Shown here piece after piece: positions 9,933 through 21,800 of a DNA stretch of 64,000 nt. The number at the start of each line of letters is the position of its first letter. The first letter of the stretch is position 1. Both the position numbers and the translations under genes were made by a program. Under the pieces are notes generated by a model, which saw nothing but the letters and a program-made list of their open reading frames with translations, did not search any database and was not told where the DNA came from. This DNA is from Arbacia lixula (taxonomy: Eukaryota; Echinodermata; Echinoidea; Arbacioida; Arbaciidae): assembly GCA_963669155.1 (NCBI GenBank), contig OZ022589.1, forward strand, positions 11,203,465-11,267,464. Direction: 5' to 3'.

Positions 9933-10041
9933 GGGGCCATATTCATGAAAGCTTACTCGCCTAGTTGATTACTACAATGCATACATTTTGATGCACTTTA
10001 GTAACTAACTAGGCGTGGTAAGGTTTCATGAATATGGCCCC
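9933..10041. mobile_element. MITE-D foldback element, copy 1
   Basis: GGGGCCATATTCATGAAA and TTTCATGAATATGGCCCC are inverted termini, with CGCCTAGTTGATTACT/AGTAACTAACTAGGCG inside. It is about 109 bp, directly downstream of MITE-C. Confidence 0.88.
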
Positions 10042-13000
10042 AGATCTTATATCCTGATTGTAATTGGCTCTTCATATACGTATATAAACCTTCCCAACTT
10101 TGCATTAGAAGCATCCTAGGACAGCATTCTGGAATACCAATTTTGTCTCTCCTAAAAATCTCCTAACGGGTAAGTTTGGGATTTGTGAGGAAATTTGAGT
10201 AAACTAAGGAGGAATTGAGGAATACCATCCAAGATTTTCTGGCCTTCTAATGACCGTGTACTCAGAATTAGAAAATAGGGTCTACTTTTGCTAAACGTGA
10301 AAAAGTGGAGTTTATATTCTTGAAATATTACAAAGGTGTTTTTTTAAAGTACACTTGAAATTCAATAAATTGGGATAGTATGTACCTGTTTTTGTGGAAA
10401 ATCTAATAGCGCAAATAGGTTGTGACTTACGTCTCATAAATAAAGCGACACCTCCTGTCATCATTTCTCACCATCATCATTTCACCTTCAAGTCAATATT
10501 ATTTCACACTGTTACACAACATATTAATATGAATTATGGACATAATCTTTAATCCATGAGCATATATATTATACAAGGTATCGACATAATTATTGAATAC
10601 ACCAATGATATAAATACAATTTTCTCCTTTTCTTCCTCTTCCCCTCTCTCTCTCACTCTCACTCTCTCTCCTCTAACATACTCTGTGCTTTCCATCTGAA
10701 TAGTCCTTTGATACGATAAATGGGATAAACAAGTAGAATAAATGAAATTTATATGACCAAATATTGTTTCACATATGTTGACTTATCAAACACATCTTCT
10801 CTTTCTTTCTATACAACAAAAAATGTTTCTCAGAAATATAGTTTTGCCTCTTGGAATACATATACATGTACAATGATACTCCACTTGGTATAAATACATA
10901 CATGGTGATTGTAGAATACAGCAGTCACTGGATTGCTAATAGAATACCAAGAAAATTAGAATTTTGGGAGCAGCAACATTTATTCGAGTGAGATTGTATG
11001 ACACATTCGTCATTCCAGTACACTGTACATGTACTAGTAATTAATGAAATTATATGTGCTGCAACTACATATACAAGTTTTGTATAACCGGCACACCACT
11101 TTGAACTCATTAGGAACCTAGCAACAAAAATATGTGGTTTTGGGCCTTGGGGTTTGGGGCTTTAGCTCATGATTTTAAGTATTAATGTTAATAAAAAGAT
11201 ACATCAGGTGAAGGAGCATACATTTCTCTACAAGATGAATACATTTTTGTCTTCAAGTGATAAATACACGTACATGTATCATATTTCCCATGATCTTTTT
11301 TAGAGCAAAATGAAGGTGAAATGGTCACTAGATCTTCAAATTGGCAACATTGGAAATGTTGATATGACTGCTCTTCAATGTCAAACAGCTACTGCTCAAT
11401 TTTTTTTAAATGTTCTTTGCTAACGTAAACAATCTCATTAAAAAAATAGTGTTGCCAATTTGACATTCAAGTGATGATAAATTTTGCTTTGAAAAGGCAC
11501 TGGAAATAAATGAGTTCATGTCTGCTATGGATAATACAGATTTTAAAAAAGAATTAAATTCTGACATCTGCCAGTGAAGAAACTTAGGAAGAACAAAATT
11601 AAAACAGTCCTTTGTACTATAGCTTACAACTAAAGCACGGCTTTAAAATAGAGAAAGCAATAATAGGAGTGGTAAAAAATGTGCTAACAAGCTTAAATTG
11701 GATCATATTTCTTAAATATGTTACTGTTTTTAATGATTATCTCACTGTTTGTCACAAACATTTCATGTCCAAAAGTTTCAAGAAAGCTGTGCATTCCCAA
11801 CACACACATAAATAGATTTTCCTTCTTGCTCTGGGAACAAAGAAAAAGAGAGAAAAGGGAAATCTCAACACAACGATTGAAAGGACTTTGAATTTAGCCA
11901 TTTCATTCAAAATAAAACCAGAAAATCTTCCATGTTTCTCTGTGTAAAATATTTAAAACGGTGTACTGTATTTCTTTTCATATTCTGAATAGTAAAAACA
12001 GTTTTATGCTCTGTTTGAAGCAAACTAATACCGTCATGAATAAAATCATTCACTTTATACATTATACTCAAATTCATGGAAGAAGTGTTGTGTAATATTC
12101 AAGTAGTTCAATTATACAATCCCAATTGCCTGCCCTATACCAGAAATCAAACAGAACAAATATTTGTTAGAAAGATATTCTATTTCAGTTATACAAATTA
12201 TGAAAGAAAATTTTTAAAAACATGACCCACTCTCAAAAACAAGTTTCTTAAAAAAAATGGGTAAGATATATATTTTGATTATCTGAATTGTCCCAAGTAG
12301 TATGAAACTAACCCTATTTGATAATAAATAATCATGCAAATTTACATACAACCCTGGTTACCATATACTGTAGATAGAATAATTCCATTAACTATTCATT
12401 CACATATATTATAACTCAAATCATGACATGAAACAAAATACTACCACAATTTGTAAGACAAAAAAAATAATACATTTATGATGAGCCTTCACTTGCGGCC
12501 CAAACAATTCCATGCACCTATTTCAAATTTTGTCAGAAAAGTGTGAACATTTAAGAAATGATTACTCAAGAATGATTGTGCCTTTGTCCAGTGTATTGGG
12601 AGAAATTATACATTCCGATCAATACTCTGGTACAATATATGTTGTTGCTTATTGACTCGAAAGATGATATATTAGTCGATAGCAAGGAGGCTAAAATAAT
12701 ATCCATGAACATTTATAGATTAACTTGGCCAAATTAAAGATTAAATACAAAAAAGTATACTCATATTCCCTTGTTGACTTTTGTTTCTGTTTATACTAAC
12801 AAAGTAACCAAGAGCTAGCATAAACATCAGGAAAACAAAAGGTGACAAAGATATTAAAGGTTACCCCTATATACTTGGGATAAAATAAATGTGCTAATAA
12901 CTACATGCATATGAACCAAATGTACATAAATACAAGGAAAATAGTTAGAATTCTGATGATAATCTCTCAAACACTTTGAATCCAACTTACAAAGCTCTAT

Positions 13001-14090
13001 CTTCACAAGAGACAGTACTGTTCAATATATTATTTTGATGTTGACTTGTTGACCATGGCATATGTACTTAAAATATAAACTATTCATGTGTCTATTTACA
13101 TTTATGTACGATATCCCAAGGAAAAAAATCATTCCAAATCACTTTTGGAAAAGAATACAAAACATTTATCAAATCAACACTGCTTTTGTTTTTAAAATCT
13201 TCTTATCCCACAGATCCTTTGTGATTGTACACATATCGTGTATATTCCTGCTAAGTGTAACGGAACATACACCACAAACATGGTAAGTCAGGATTATGAA
13301 ATATGAGAAATGCATACTCATGATTACAAAAGGACTAAGCACCGGTACAAAGGACCACAATGTAAATGGTTGGATGATAAAAATAGGAAAAGGATGTGAA
13401 AATAGAAAATCCTAGAAAATATATGCAGGTGTATGTTTATTCAAAATTCTCATAGTCAAACATAACACCTGATCTACTAACATTAAATTTTACCCACTGT
13501 CATATTACTACTCTCTTGTCTCTCACTACAAGACAAAAGCAATTGAGCAGATCATTTCCTGCAAAAAGAAGCTCAAACTCACTGCAAAACCAACAGGAAA
13601 AACACACATGGCAAGGCAATTGCTTTGGCCTATAGATCAAGACATAGCTTCAGATTTTGGTCAAAAAAAGTCTGAAAACATGATGGAAGTGCTCAAAAGG
13701 GAATGCCTTGTGTAGAACAACGATTAGGACAAACCTTTGGTATCATCACAAAAAAAGAAAAGTTTAAAATGCATCATACCAACGCTTAGGAATGATTCCA
13801 TATAAATTTAGCAACAACTGAATACATCATATTTGCTTTTATATCTCTGATACAAAGCCTCTAATGGACATATCTACACCCAAGTCATCTTTACAACAAG
13901 GCTCGCCTTCCAACTTTCATCTTGCATAGATCCAATTAAGTGTAATTCCATCTCCAGTGAAATTGTGAATTCTGGAAACAATTGGGCATGAATCAATACG
14001 TATATGTGTATTATAGTCACGTTAGGCCATTACCGGTATCTAGGCAATAGCTCTCTGAATCACATGGTTAGGCTAATGCCCCTTTCAAAC
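10042..14090 (-). other. AT-rich stretch without recognised genes; possible cobl 3' UTR
   Basis: About 4 kb of AT-rich sequence with no convincing reading frame, repeat array or mobile element. It follows the candidate cobl stop codon on the minus strand and could be a long 3' UTR or plain intergenic DNA. Several TTTATT strings (AATAAA on the minus strand, for example near 10978 and 13435) are possible polyadenylation signals, but none stands out. Confidence 0.35.
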
Positions 14091-14094
14091 CAGG

Positions 14095-14515
14095 TCCTGA
14101 GGTTAATCACCAGTGAACCACTGATGAACCACCAGTGAACCACCAATGAACCACTGGTGAACCACCAATGAACCACTGATTAACTACCAGTGAACCACCA
14201 ATGAACCACCAATGAACCACTGGTGAACCACCAATGAACCACTGGTGAACCACCAATGAACCACTGATTAACTACCAGTGAACCACCAATGAACCACCAA
14301 TGAACCACTGGTGAACCACCAATGAACCACTGATTAACTACCAGTGAACCACCAATGAACCACTGGTGAACCACCAATGAACCACTGATGAACTACCAGT
14401 GAACCACTAATGAGCCACTTATGAACCACTTATGAACCACTGGTGAACCACCAATGAACCACTAGTGAACCACTGGTGAACCGCCACTAAACCACCAGTA
14501 AACCACTGGTGATCT
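14095..14515. repeat. Short-unit minisatellite of GAACCACCA/GAACCACTG units
   Basis: About 35 imperfect units of roughly 12 bases alternate GAACCACCAATG with GAACCACTGGTG and occasional TTAACTACCAGT, forming a higher-order pattern. An open minus-strand frame rich in Val, Trp and Gly results from the repeat and is not taken as a gene. Confidence 0.9.
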
Positions 14516-15835
14516 CCACTGAAGAAAGCTGTCAAGTTTGGTCCTGGTTTGAAAGGGATATCAGACCCCCTTCTCTCAAAGTAAAGTCTCCACCCCTCAC
14601 AAGACTCCTTACCACTATATCTATTGAAAAACTGTCACCATGACAACAAGGTACCAGTAGTACATATCATAATTTCCAATTGGATGAATCAAGAATGATG
14701 CAGCATTACGATTTGAATCTAGCAAGCCTCTTTTACATAAAAAAAGTGTGTATTTCCACTTTTCCACAATTTGAATTTTGATTTAAATACGATTGTTGGC
14801 AGTGTCTCTGCTCATAAATGTAAACTTAAACCATTTTACATTTTATAAGATAAATCACAATTGGGAATTACCACACCATTATTTCAAATTTAAGTGAAAC
14901 ACAAGCTGCTGGCAGGCATTCTGCTCACAAATGTAAATTCCAAAGGCTTCACTTTCTTCCATGTCTGTTTGAATTTCATGAAAGACCACAACTCTATTAA
15001 TCAAAAGAGGGAAAACTTTGACGTATGTAGGCACAACAAATATGACAAAATTGTGATGGAAATCATAGAAATATGACTTATAAAGTGAAACCTGCTCAAG
15101 TGATGCATAGAGCAAGAACCTGCTAAATAAAGACCACACTTTCTATATCCTGTGAACAATTATGTTTATGATAGAAACCTCTATCAAAATAGTCTGTATA
15201 TAAAGCCATTTTTTGTCTCCATTGAACAGGTTTCACTATACTAATTACTTTAGGCATTTTAATCATTCCACAATTTTTTTGTCCACTGCCTACCACCTAT
15301 AGTAGATGATGCCTCACATTAATTATATAAAGCATGTTTTCCTTTTGACAGTTCAGAAAACAGTCGTAACGGTGCATTTTAGAGGCTTCTGTGTTTATCC
15401 TTTGACAGCAAGCTACGTGTGCAAGCAGACGTCTCGGGGAACAATCCTCAAATCTTGCCGGGCATGTATCATCGCAAATATCACAGACATGCAAACCACC
15501 GTCATCTTCCTCTTCGTTCATCCTCTAGCCATTTCTGCGTCAAACCTCACGATAAGAAGACCTTCCATCTCAAATCTCCTCAACGAAACATTCGTAGTTT
15601 GTGCAGTGTGTCCTGTCACAGTGTTTGAAAAGATCGCGATGTTTCCTCCTCCTCTTCCTGCCCATCTCCCTTAAGCCTCTCATTACCAGACCAGGAAAAG
15701 CCCATTGACTTCTGACACATTTGATGCACCTTTCGTACTGAGAGTGTTAGTCTGTTCTTCGTTCTCTTTTCTCCTCTCATAACCTGGTAGTCTCTGTCTC
15801 CAGGCACTGCAGCGGTAGGGGTGACAGCTCAAGCT
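14516..15835 (-). other. Sequence just downstream of the candidate cobl stop
   Basis: No repeat or gene recognised. A Cys-rich minus-strand frame near 15297-15521 has no flanking splice sites or homology I recognise. If the terminal exon call is right, this is the start of the cobl 3' UTR. Confidence 0.4.
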
Positions 15836-15856
15836 TTATTTCCCGAGCATGAACAT
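15836..15856 (-). CDS. cobl: Candidate terminal coding exon of cobl
   Basis: A strong acceptor GTCTTCTGTTTTGCAG precedes 15856. In the phase left by the 21647 donor the exon reads MFMLGK then TAA. No better acceptor or conserved C-terminal WH2 exon was found between 15857 and 21646. In another phase the exon would encode [20 protein letters not shown] and beyond, which would need an unseen intermediate exon. The stop codon sits inside an AATAAA string. Confidence 0.45.
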   Translation of the reverse strand: MFMLGK

Positions 15857-18800
15857 CTGCAAAACAGAAGACAAAACAGACCTCAAATTACCAACAATAC
15901 AAAACCAGAAACATGAAGTACATCTACATGTATCATGCGCAATTGCCCAAAGCTTACCTTGAATTGGACTTCAAAAAGCTATATCTATAAACCTCTCCTA
16001 CTTGTGCGATGACATGGTATGTCAAAAATGTTGATTCACCTTGAAGTCTACCAAGCTTTTTTCTCTCACTTTTAGTTTCCGCATTGATTTCACCCACTTT
16101 TGTACTACGATTCCATCCCATAGCTTTGACCCGATGTATGTTGAACAATTGTATAATATCATCAACATCTCAACATTGGATATGCCCAAAAGCAACAATG
16201 ACTTGAATCTAAAAGCAATTTCCTCCACACTTCAAATATCAATGCTTGGCATAAGTACAGATGCATGATGGGAAAGCAATGTAATCCCTCATTCATTCAA
16301 GTTTACAAGTTCATGTGATGAAAAGAAACATTTTGGTGATCGCTTTAAAGTTTGCGAAAGTGACTATGAGGATAAGGCATTTGTTTAAAACGTGTTACAT
16401 CTTCTTTCAAAACAAATGGGGTGAAAATGAGGTGTTGTTGGACATGGAACATCAGTCAAAATGTTATCAAAGCAAATGGTTATCAGGCATGAGCACTGCA
16501 ACATTATTCTCACTGCAATCTTTCAAATCAAGTTTTAATCATATCTTACCCAAGTGCAGGCATTTAAAATACAGAGAGAAACAATGGATTATTAATTGAA
16601 GGCATGCACATGAAATCAATATTCACTGCAATGAAAAGAAATGAGCAATATGTACATCACACTTTTCAAAGTATAGAAAAAAATATTTTACATAGAGAAT
16701 CTAAGACTTATATACAGTGACCTTAACTATTCAAATAGGGCATGCTGCGACAGGTTAGAAGAGTAATGAAGTGGCAAATAAGCTTTTGAAAGTCTGATCA
16801 CAATAGCTGGGTCATCAGCAAGGATACTTTCAAATAAAGTGTGACTTCATTATGAGCATGTTGAAGAGACGACTGGTTCAAAACTATGTGGGTAGAGCAA
16901 ATAGCAGGAATCATAGCAGGACCTCTCAATGAGAGTGACTGATACTAGCCTCCTAGACAATGTCATACCAGTGAAACTTTCACTGAAGTATTGTTGTTCA
17001 GAACCAGAAATCTGTATGATGATACCACTTTGGTGCTCTACAAGCTACTTGCTCCAGAAGATAATGTCAATGCAGCACTTAGTGCATTACTCCTCTGAGC
17101 TTGTGTGATATTCATTTCTACCAGCCTAAATACATTACAGCAGTTCAAACATGCATAAATTACTTTTGTGATTTGTTTGCTACATGACAAAGGCTACATG
17201 AAAACAAAAATTTCCTGAATCGCTTTTGTAGCATAGTTCAATACCCCCTCCCTGGAAAATCAAAGGTGTTCAATCTCCCAAAAGAACTTACAGCTTCTAC
17301 AATATATTGAGTGTTTTTTCTTTTTTTAAAGCAAAACTCCCCATGTTGATTGGCTTCCAGACCTGTACAAAATGTCCCCAAGTACTAGGCAATCCTATCC
17401 TATCCCACCCAGCCATTGCAATTCATAAATTACACATACTTGTAACAGAATGGCAAAAAAATGGTGGTCTAATGTCACTAGATAATGGCACTAACAGTAG
17501 ATGACCTACTGCATAATTGTGGTCATGATTAGTTCAATTGTTGTGGAGATGATCTCATCTACACACTCAATGACACAAGCAGATTGTGACAGAGGATTGC
17601 ATGTATGGGACTATCATCTGAACTAAAGTGCTATATGGTGTGTGATGCAATAATAGCAAAGGAAATGCCTGTAGAGTAGTGCAGTTGCTGGTGTTTGAGG
17701 AAGGTGGGGGGGGGGGGGAGGGGGTTAAAATCATGAGAGCAACTCATAATATTCATTAGTTAAAGCAATAGGAAAATGAAGGGCAATGCACCTACATTTT
17801 ATCTATATGAATACGTAAGGAGCAATGTTGGCTAAACTTATCTAAAGTGTGATGGGGCTGGGGGGAGTGGGGGGGGGGGGGGGGAGTGGGGGGGGGGGGT
17901 GGGGGGGACGGGGGTTTTACAGACAGGGTAGCCCATTTTCAAAAGTCATAAAACTCAGCAGGAATCTGGAGTACACATTAACTATAATGTACATGAAATT
18001 TCAGTCAAAGCTTCACAAACCATTTCAGGAAAAGTGTAAAACCATCGCTGGTTTTGTATAAAAGGTAGCGATCAAAGTCTACATTCATAAACCGAATTGC
18101 AACATTCGCTCAGCTGTGCCCTGCTTGCCTCAATGCATCACTGCGCAGTGCGAAAAACTGTGATGTGTGCTATAGCATATTGTGGTCTCCCGTCTCCAGG
18201 CTATGTGTTTCGGATGACTCAAAATCCAGCAATAAATGTGATTCTGCTCAAAGTCAGTTTCCAGTTCTTTAATTGAATGGGAAGTTCTTATACATGTACC
18301 GGTACATAATTTGCTTCCATTTTCCAGTTTTCACATAATTTTATTTTTTGACCTGCATTAGGGCTCCCCTCTCTTTAAAGCAAAATGATGAGTGATAGTT
18401 CTTGAACAGCAATGCACTTAATAAATCTACGGTATTCCTATAATAAAAAAACACACTAGTGTTTCCCAAACCAGTATCTAGATTACTGAAAGCTTGTCAC
18501 TACAACAACTTCATAATACACATCAACAAAGAAAGGCATGAGAGATTTAAAAAAAAAACATAATTTGTAGACATTGGCAATTTCTTATGTCAATATATTC
18601 TTTTGGATTTACTTAAAATTTGACATTCTTCCCCAATGAACAGCATGAAAAACTAAAAAGCAGCCCCCTTTAAACTAAGTTTTAATCCAAACAATAAAAG
18701 TAATAAATAATACAAATATACCGCAAAACAAGCAGGATTGCAGACAGAAATGTCAATTGAAAAACTGGTAAGACCAGTACAATATCAGTATTAATCTAAA

Positions 18801-21800
18801 AACATTTCAATTCTGGCACCTGATTATGACATAAAAGCAAAACCACAAACAAGCCCAATGTTCACAGCTCTAATTGGCAACTAAACTAATAAACTAGATT
18901 TTAACTGCACACCACCTCCTTCCACAGAAATAAAAACCAAGTGTTATCATGCAAAACAATGTACATGTAAGATGCAAAAAGCCTGCTGAAAGTGATACTA
19001 CTGCAGCTAATTATTGTGAATGGTTGGCAATTATTAACAAATCCTAATATGTCACAGTGGAATGGTGTAAACACTTGAATTTTGAGACAAAGTGTACTTA
19101 ATGTGCAAATAAAACTGAAACTTGTTATTAACATGAAATTTCAGAATTCACCATATCAAGCTTTACATGCACAAATGGTATCAAGCGCAAGCATCATCTG
19201 ATTTGTTATTATCTGCAAAAGCTTGAAACGTGTCATGAACATGGCCCCTAGAGTACAGTAAGCATGTCCCAAAATTCATGTCTGTATACAACTCGCTAGT
19301 AAGACATTTGGGGTGTTTTTCAAAAATAAAATGACAACCGTTAACTCAGCTCTATCTCAGCTGCGATCAATCCTGTCAGAAATTGCATATTTACTCGTTG
19401 GCACTGGCAGCGTTTGTAGAATTGTACTTATTCCCGCTAAGACAAGTGCCGGGTCCTGTTGCATAAAACTTACCATTATGGTGACTTTGTCACCAATGGT
19501 AACTACCATGGTAACATGGCTCAACAGCCAATCAAATTCAAGGTTTGCATAGAAGTTGCCATTGGAAGCAGAGTTACCATCAATGGTAAGTTTTATGCAA
19601 CAGGCCCTGGTCTGGAGCATAAATGGTGCTTTCCGACATAGAACTGAGTTAGGGTCGTTGTTTTGAGAAACACACCACTGGGCCCCGTCCTATAAAGAGT
19701 TGCAATTGATCTGGATCAATCGCAAGTCCTTAATAATCCCCTATCTCTAATGTACAGAGTTATGATTAATATCAATTGAAAATGTAGTTGCAATCATTTG
19801 CATTTTTTTATGAGACAGGGCCCTGGTTTATGTTGCTACTGATGATTGGGGAAGAAGTGCGTATATTAAAGGGGCTGCAAAGACATTATTTACGGGGAAT
19901 TCCACTGTTCGCTGGTCTACATTTTGATATGTGCAATACAAGCAAGCTTAATTGAGCCAATGAAGTATCAAGCCCAAGTTTGGAAAGCCATGTCATGCAG
20001 AATTTATATTGCAGCGTGCTGCTACTATAACACTGAATCAAAGACCAGTTAAATCAGTTTATAAATTCCACTTCCTTGTTCAACAAATTCTGTGAGAATC
20101 CCCCACTTGTTAACTTTTCAGCCTCTTTAAAAGGGTATTCTTGGTTTGGGACTGTGTATACATGTATGTTTGCTTTGTTCGTGCACACTATGTGGTGATT
20201 ACTAAAGTGCATTAATAGGATTATAAACTTGTTCTTTCCAACATTGGCCTGTCCAATCCTCTTTGGATTAACTATGGCTATGATGCAATGTGCCATCTAA
20301 TTATCAAAACGATAACCCCGTTAAGAATGCATAAAACTATTATTATCAATACATATTGGATATTGGTTTGAATTGAAAATGTTCCCTAAATTTTACATCA
20401 AGGGGTGTAATTAGGGTGAAGTCACATTTTGCATGGAATTTGGATACCCACAAATCTGCCAGAATGAACACCTCAATCTCTTCATTAATTAAAGATACAA
20501 GTGGAAGAAGAGGATCAATTCACATAAGTTTGGTTTTACGGTTGTCATGATTTTTATGGAACCTATCATTTCACCAAATACAAAGAAAGTTAAAAAGACA
20601 TTCAAAAGAACAGGTGAGGGGAAAATCAGTGTTTTAAACGACCGGTAACCCATTGATGTCACTAAACTGACTATTTTCAGGCAAAAATAATGAGCTAAGC
20701 ACTATGAAGGCAAAGAGAAAAGTCTAAAAACATATGATGACTACATACCCAATATACAGTCCATATATCTCCTGCTATATTATTCAAATACCTGTGCCAA
20801 TAATTTAAAAGTAATCTCTTATGAATGAAGGCAAACAATAGCAATGCACAAGTTATGACATTCCTCATGCATAATCCATGAGACAGGCTATTCAGGATTC
20901 CAAATAAGGTAGTTACTTTAAAATGTCAGTCATGAATATTCATTAATGACATTTCATTATGCACAATCAAGATAAATGTGGATTGAATGGTAAAAACAAC
21001 ATATATGGCAGTCATAAATATGTTTTAGCATTGGTACTCTCCAGTATACAAACAAGAGTACACTAAAAACATGCTGCATTAAAGCCAGATAAATATCATG
21101 TTAAATTAGAAGCATTTCAAGATTTAATCTACTCTACATTGTGTAATATTGTAAAAGACAATTTTCTATTCTCTAGCACTCTCTGGATATATTGATATGA
21201 AATTTTAAGTTTTAACATGGTTAGTCATTTCTTTTTTTGAAGGTAAAAAAAAACTATTCTGAAGTATGTGGATATAGTATGCTGTTATTTTCAACCTCAT
21301 TTTTGCAAACACAACAGGCATTAATATACTACATGTATATCTACTCACCTACTGCATTATTCTTTATGAGGACAAATGCATTTTAACTGAGCTAATCTTT
21401 ATAAGATCCATGCACTTATTGTCTAACTAAAAGTTTAAAAATGCGGTAGTTACTGTTACATCTATTTGGATATATTTCTGCTGTTTTTTTCATTACTAGC
21501 TACTAAAATATCTACCAAACATGTCATTTAGAATATAGAGATACAATGCATCAAAGATGGGTCAAGATTCTGGAAGGAGGACCAATGGGGATAGATATTG
21601 TGGGGCGAGGAGAGGGGGGTAGAAAGGTTTAAGAGAGGGTACTTACCGATCGGAGGTCAGTCACTTTCCTTGCATGGGCAGAGGAGTAGGACTCAGTACC
21701 CCCTTCTGCCGGCTCAGCTGTTCCCGCGGAAGGCACCCTGGCATACATGGAGGCTGGCCGGAATGGGCGTGGTCCCTTCTGGGGCTTGGGTCTGATCACA

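Larger units (their letters stand above)
15857..21646 (-). other. Last cobl intron
   Basis: Large intron, AT-rich. Contains G-runs at about 17705-17719 and 17855-17910, MITE-A copy 2 and MITE-B. No other coding exon was recognised, although a short one could be missed. Confidence 0.5.

Noticed and set aside
14180-14377. Minus-strand frame of Val/Trp/Gly repeats
   Set aside because: It is the translation of the 12-base minisatellite.
15297-15521. Cys-rich minus-strand frame resembling a zinc-binding peptide
   Set aside because: Spacing of Cys and His fits no finger class I know; there are no splice sites, and the location suggests 3' UTR.
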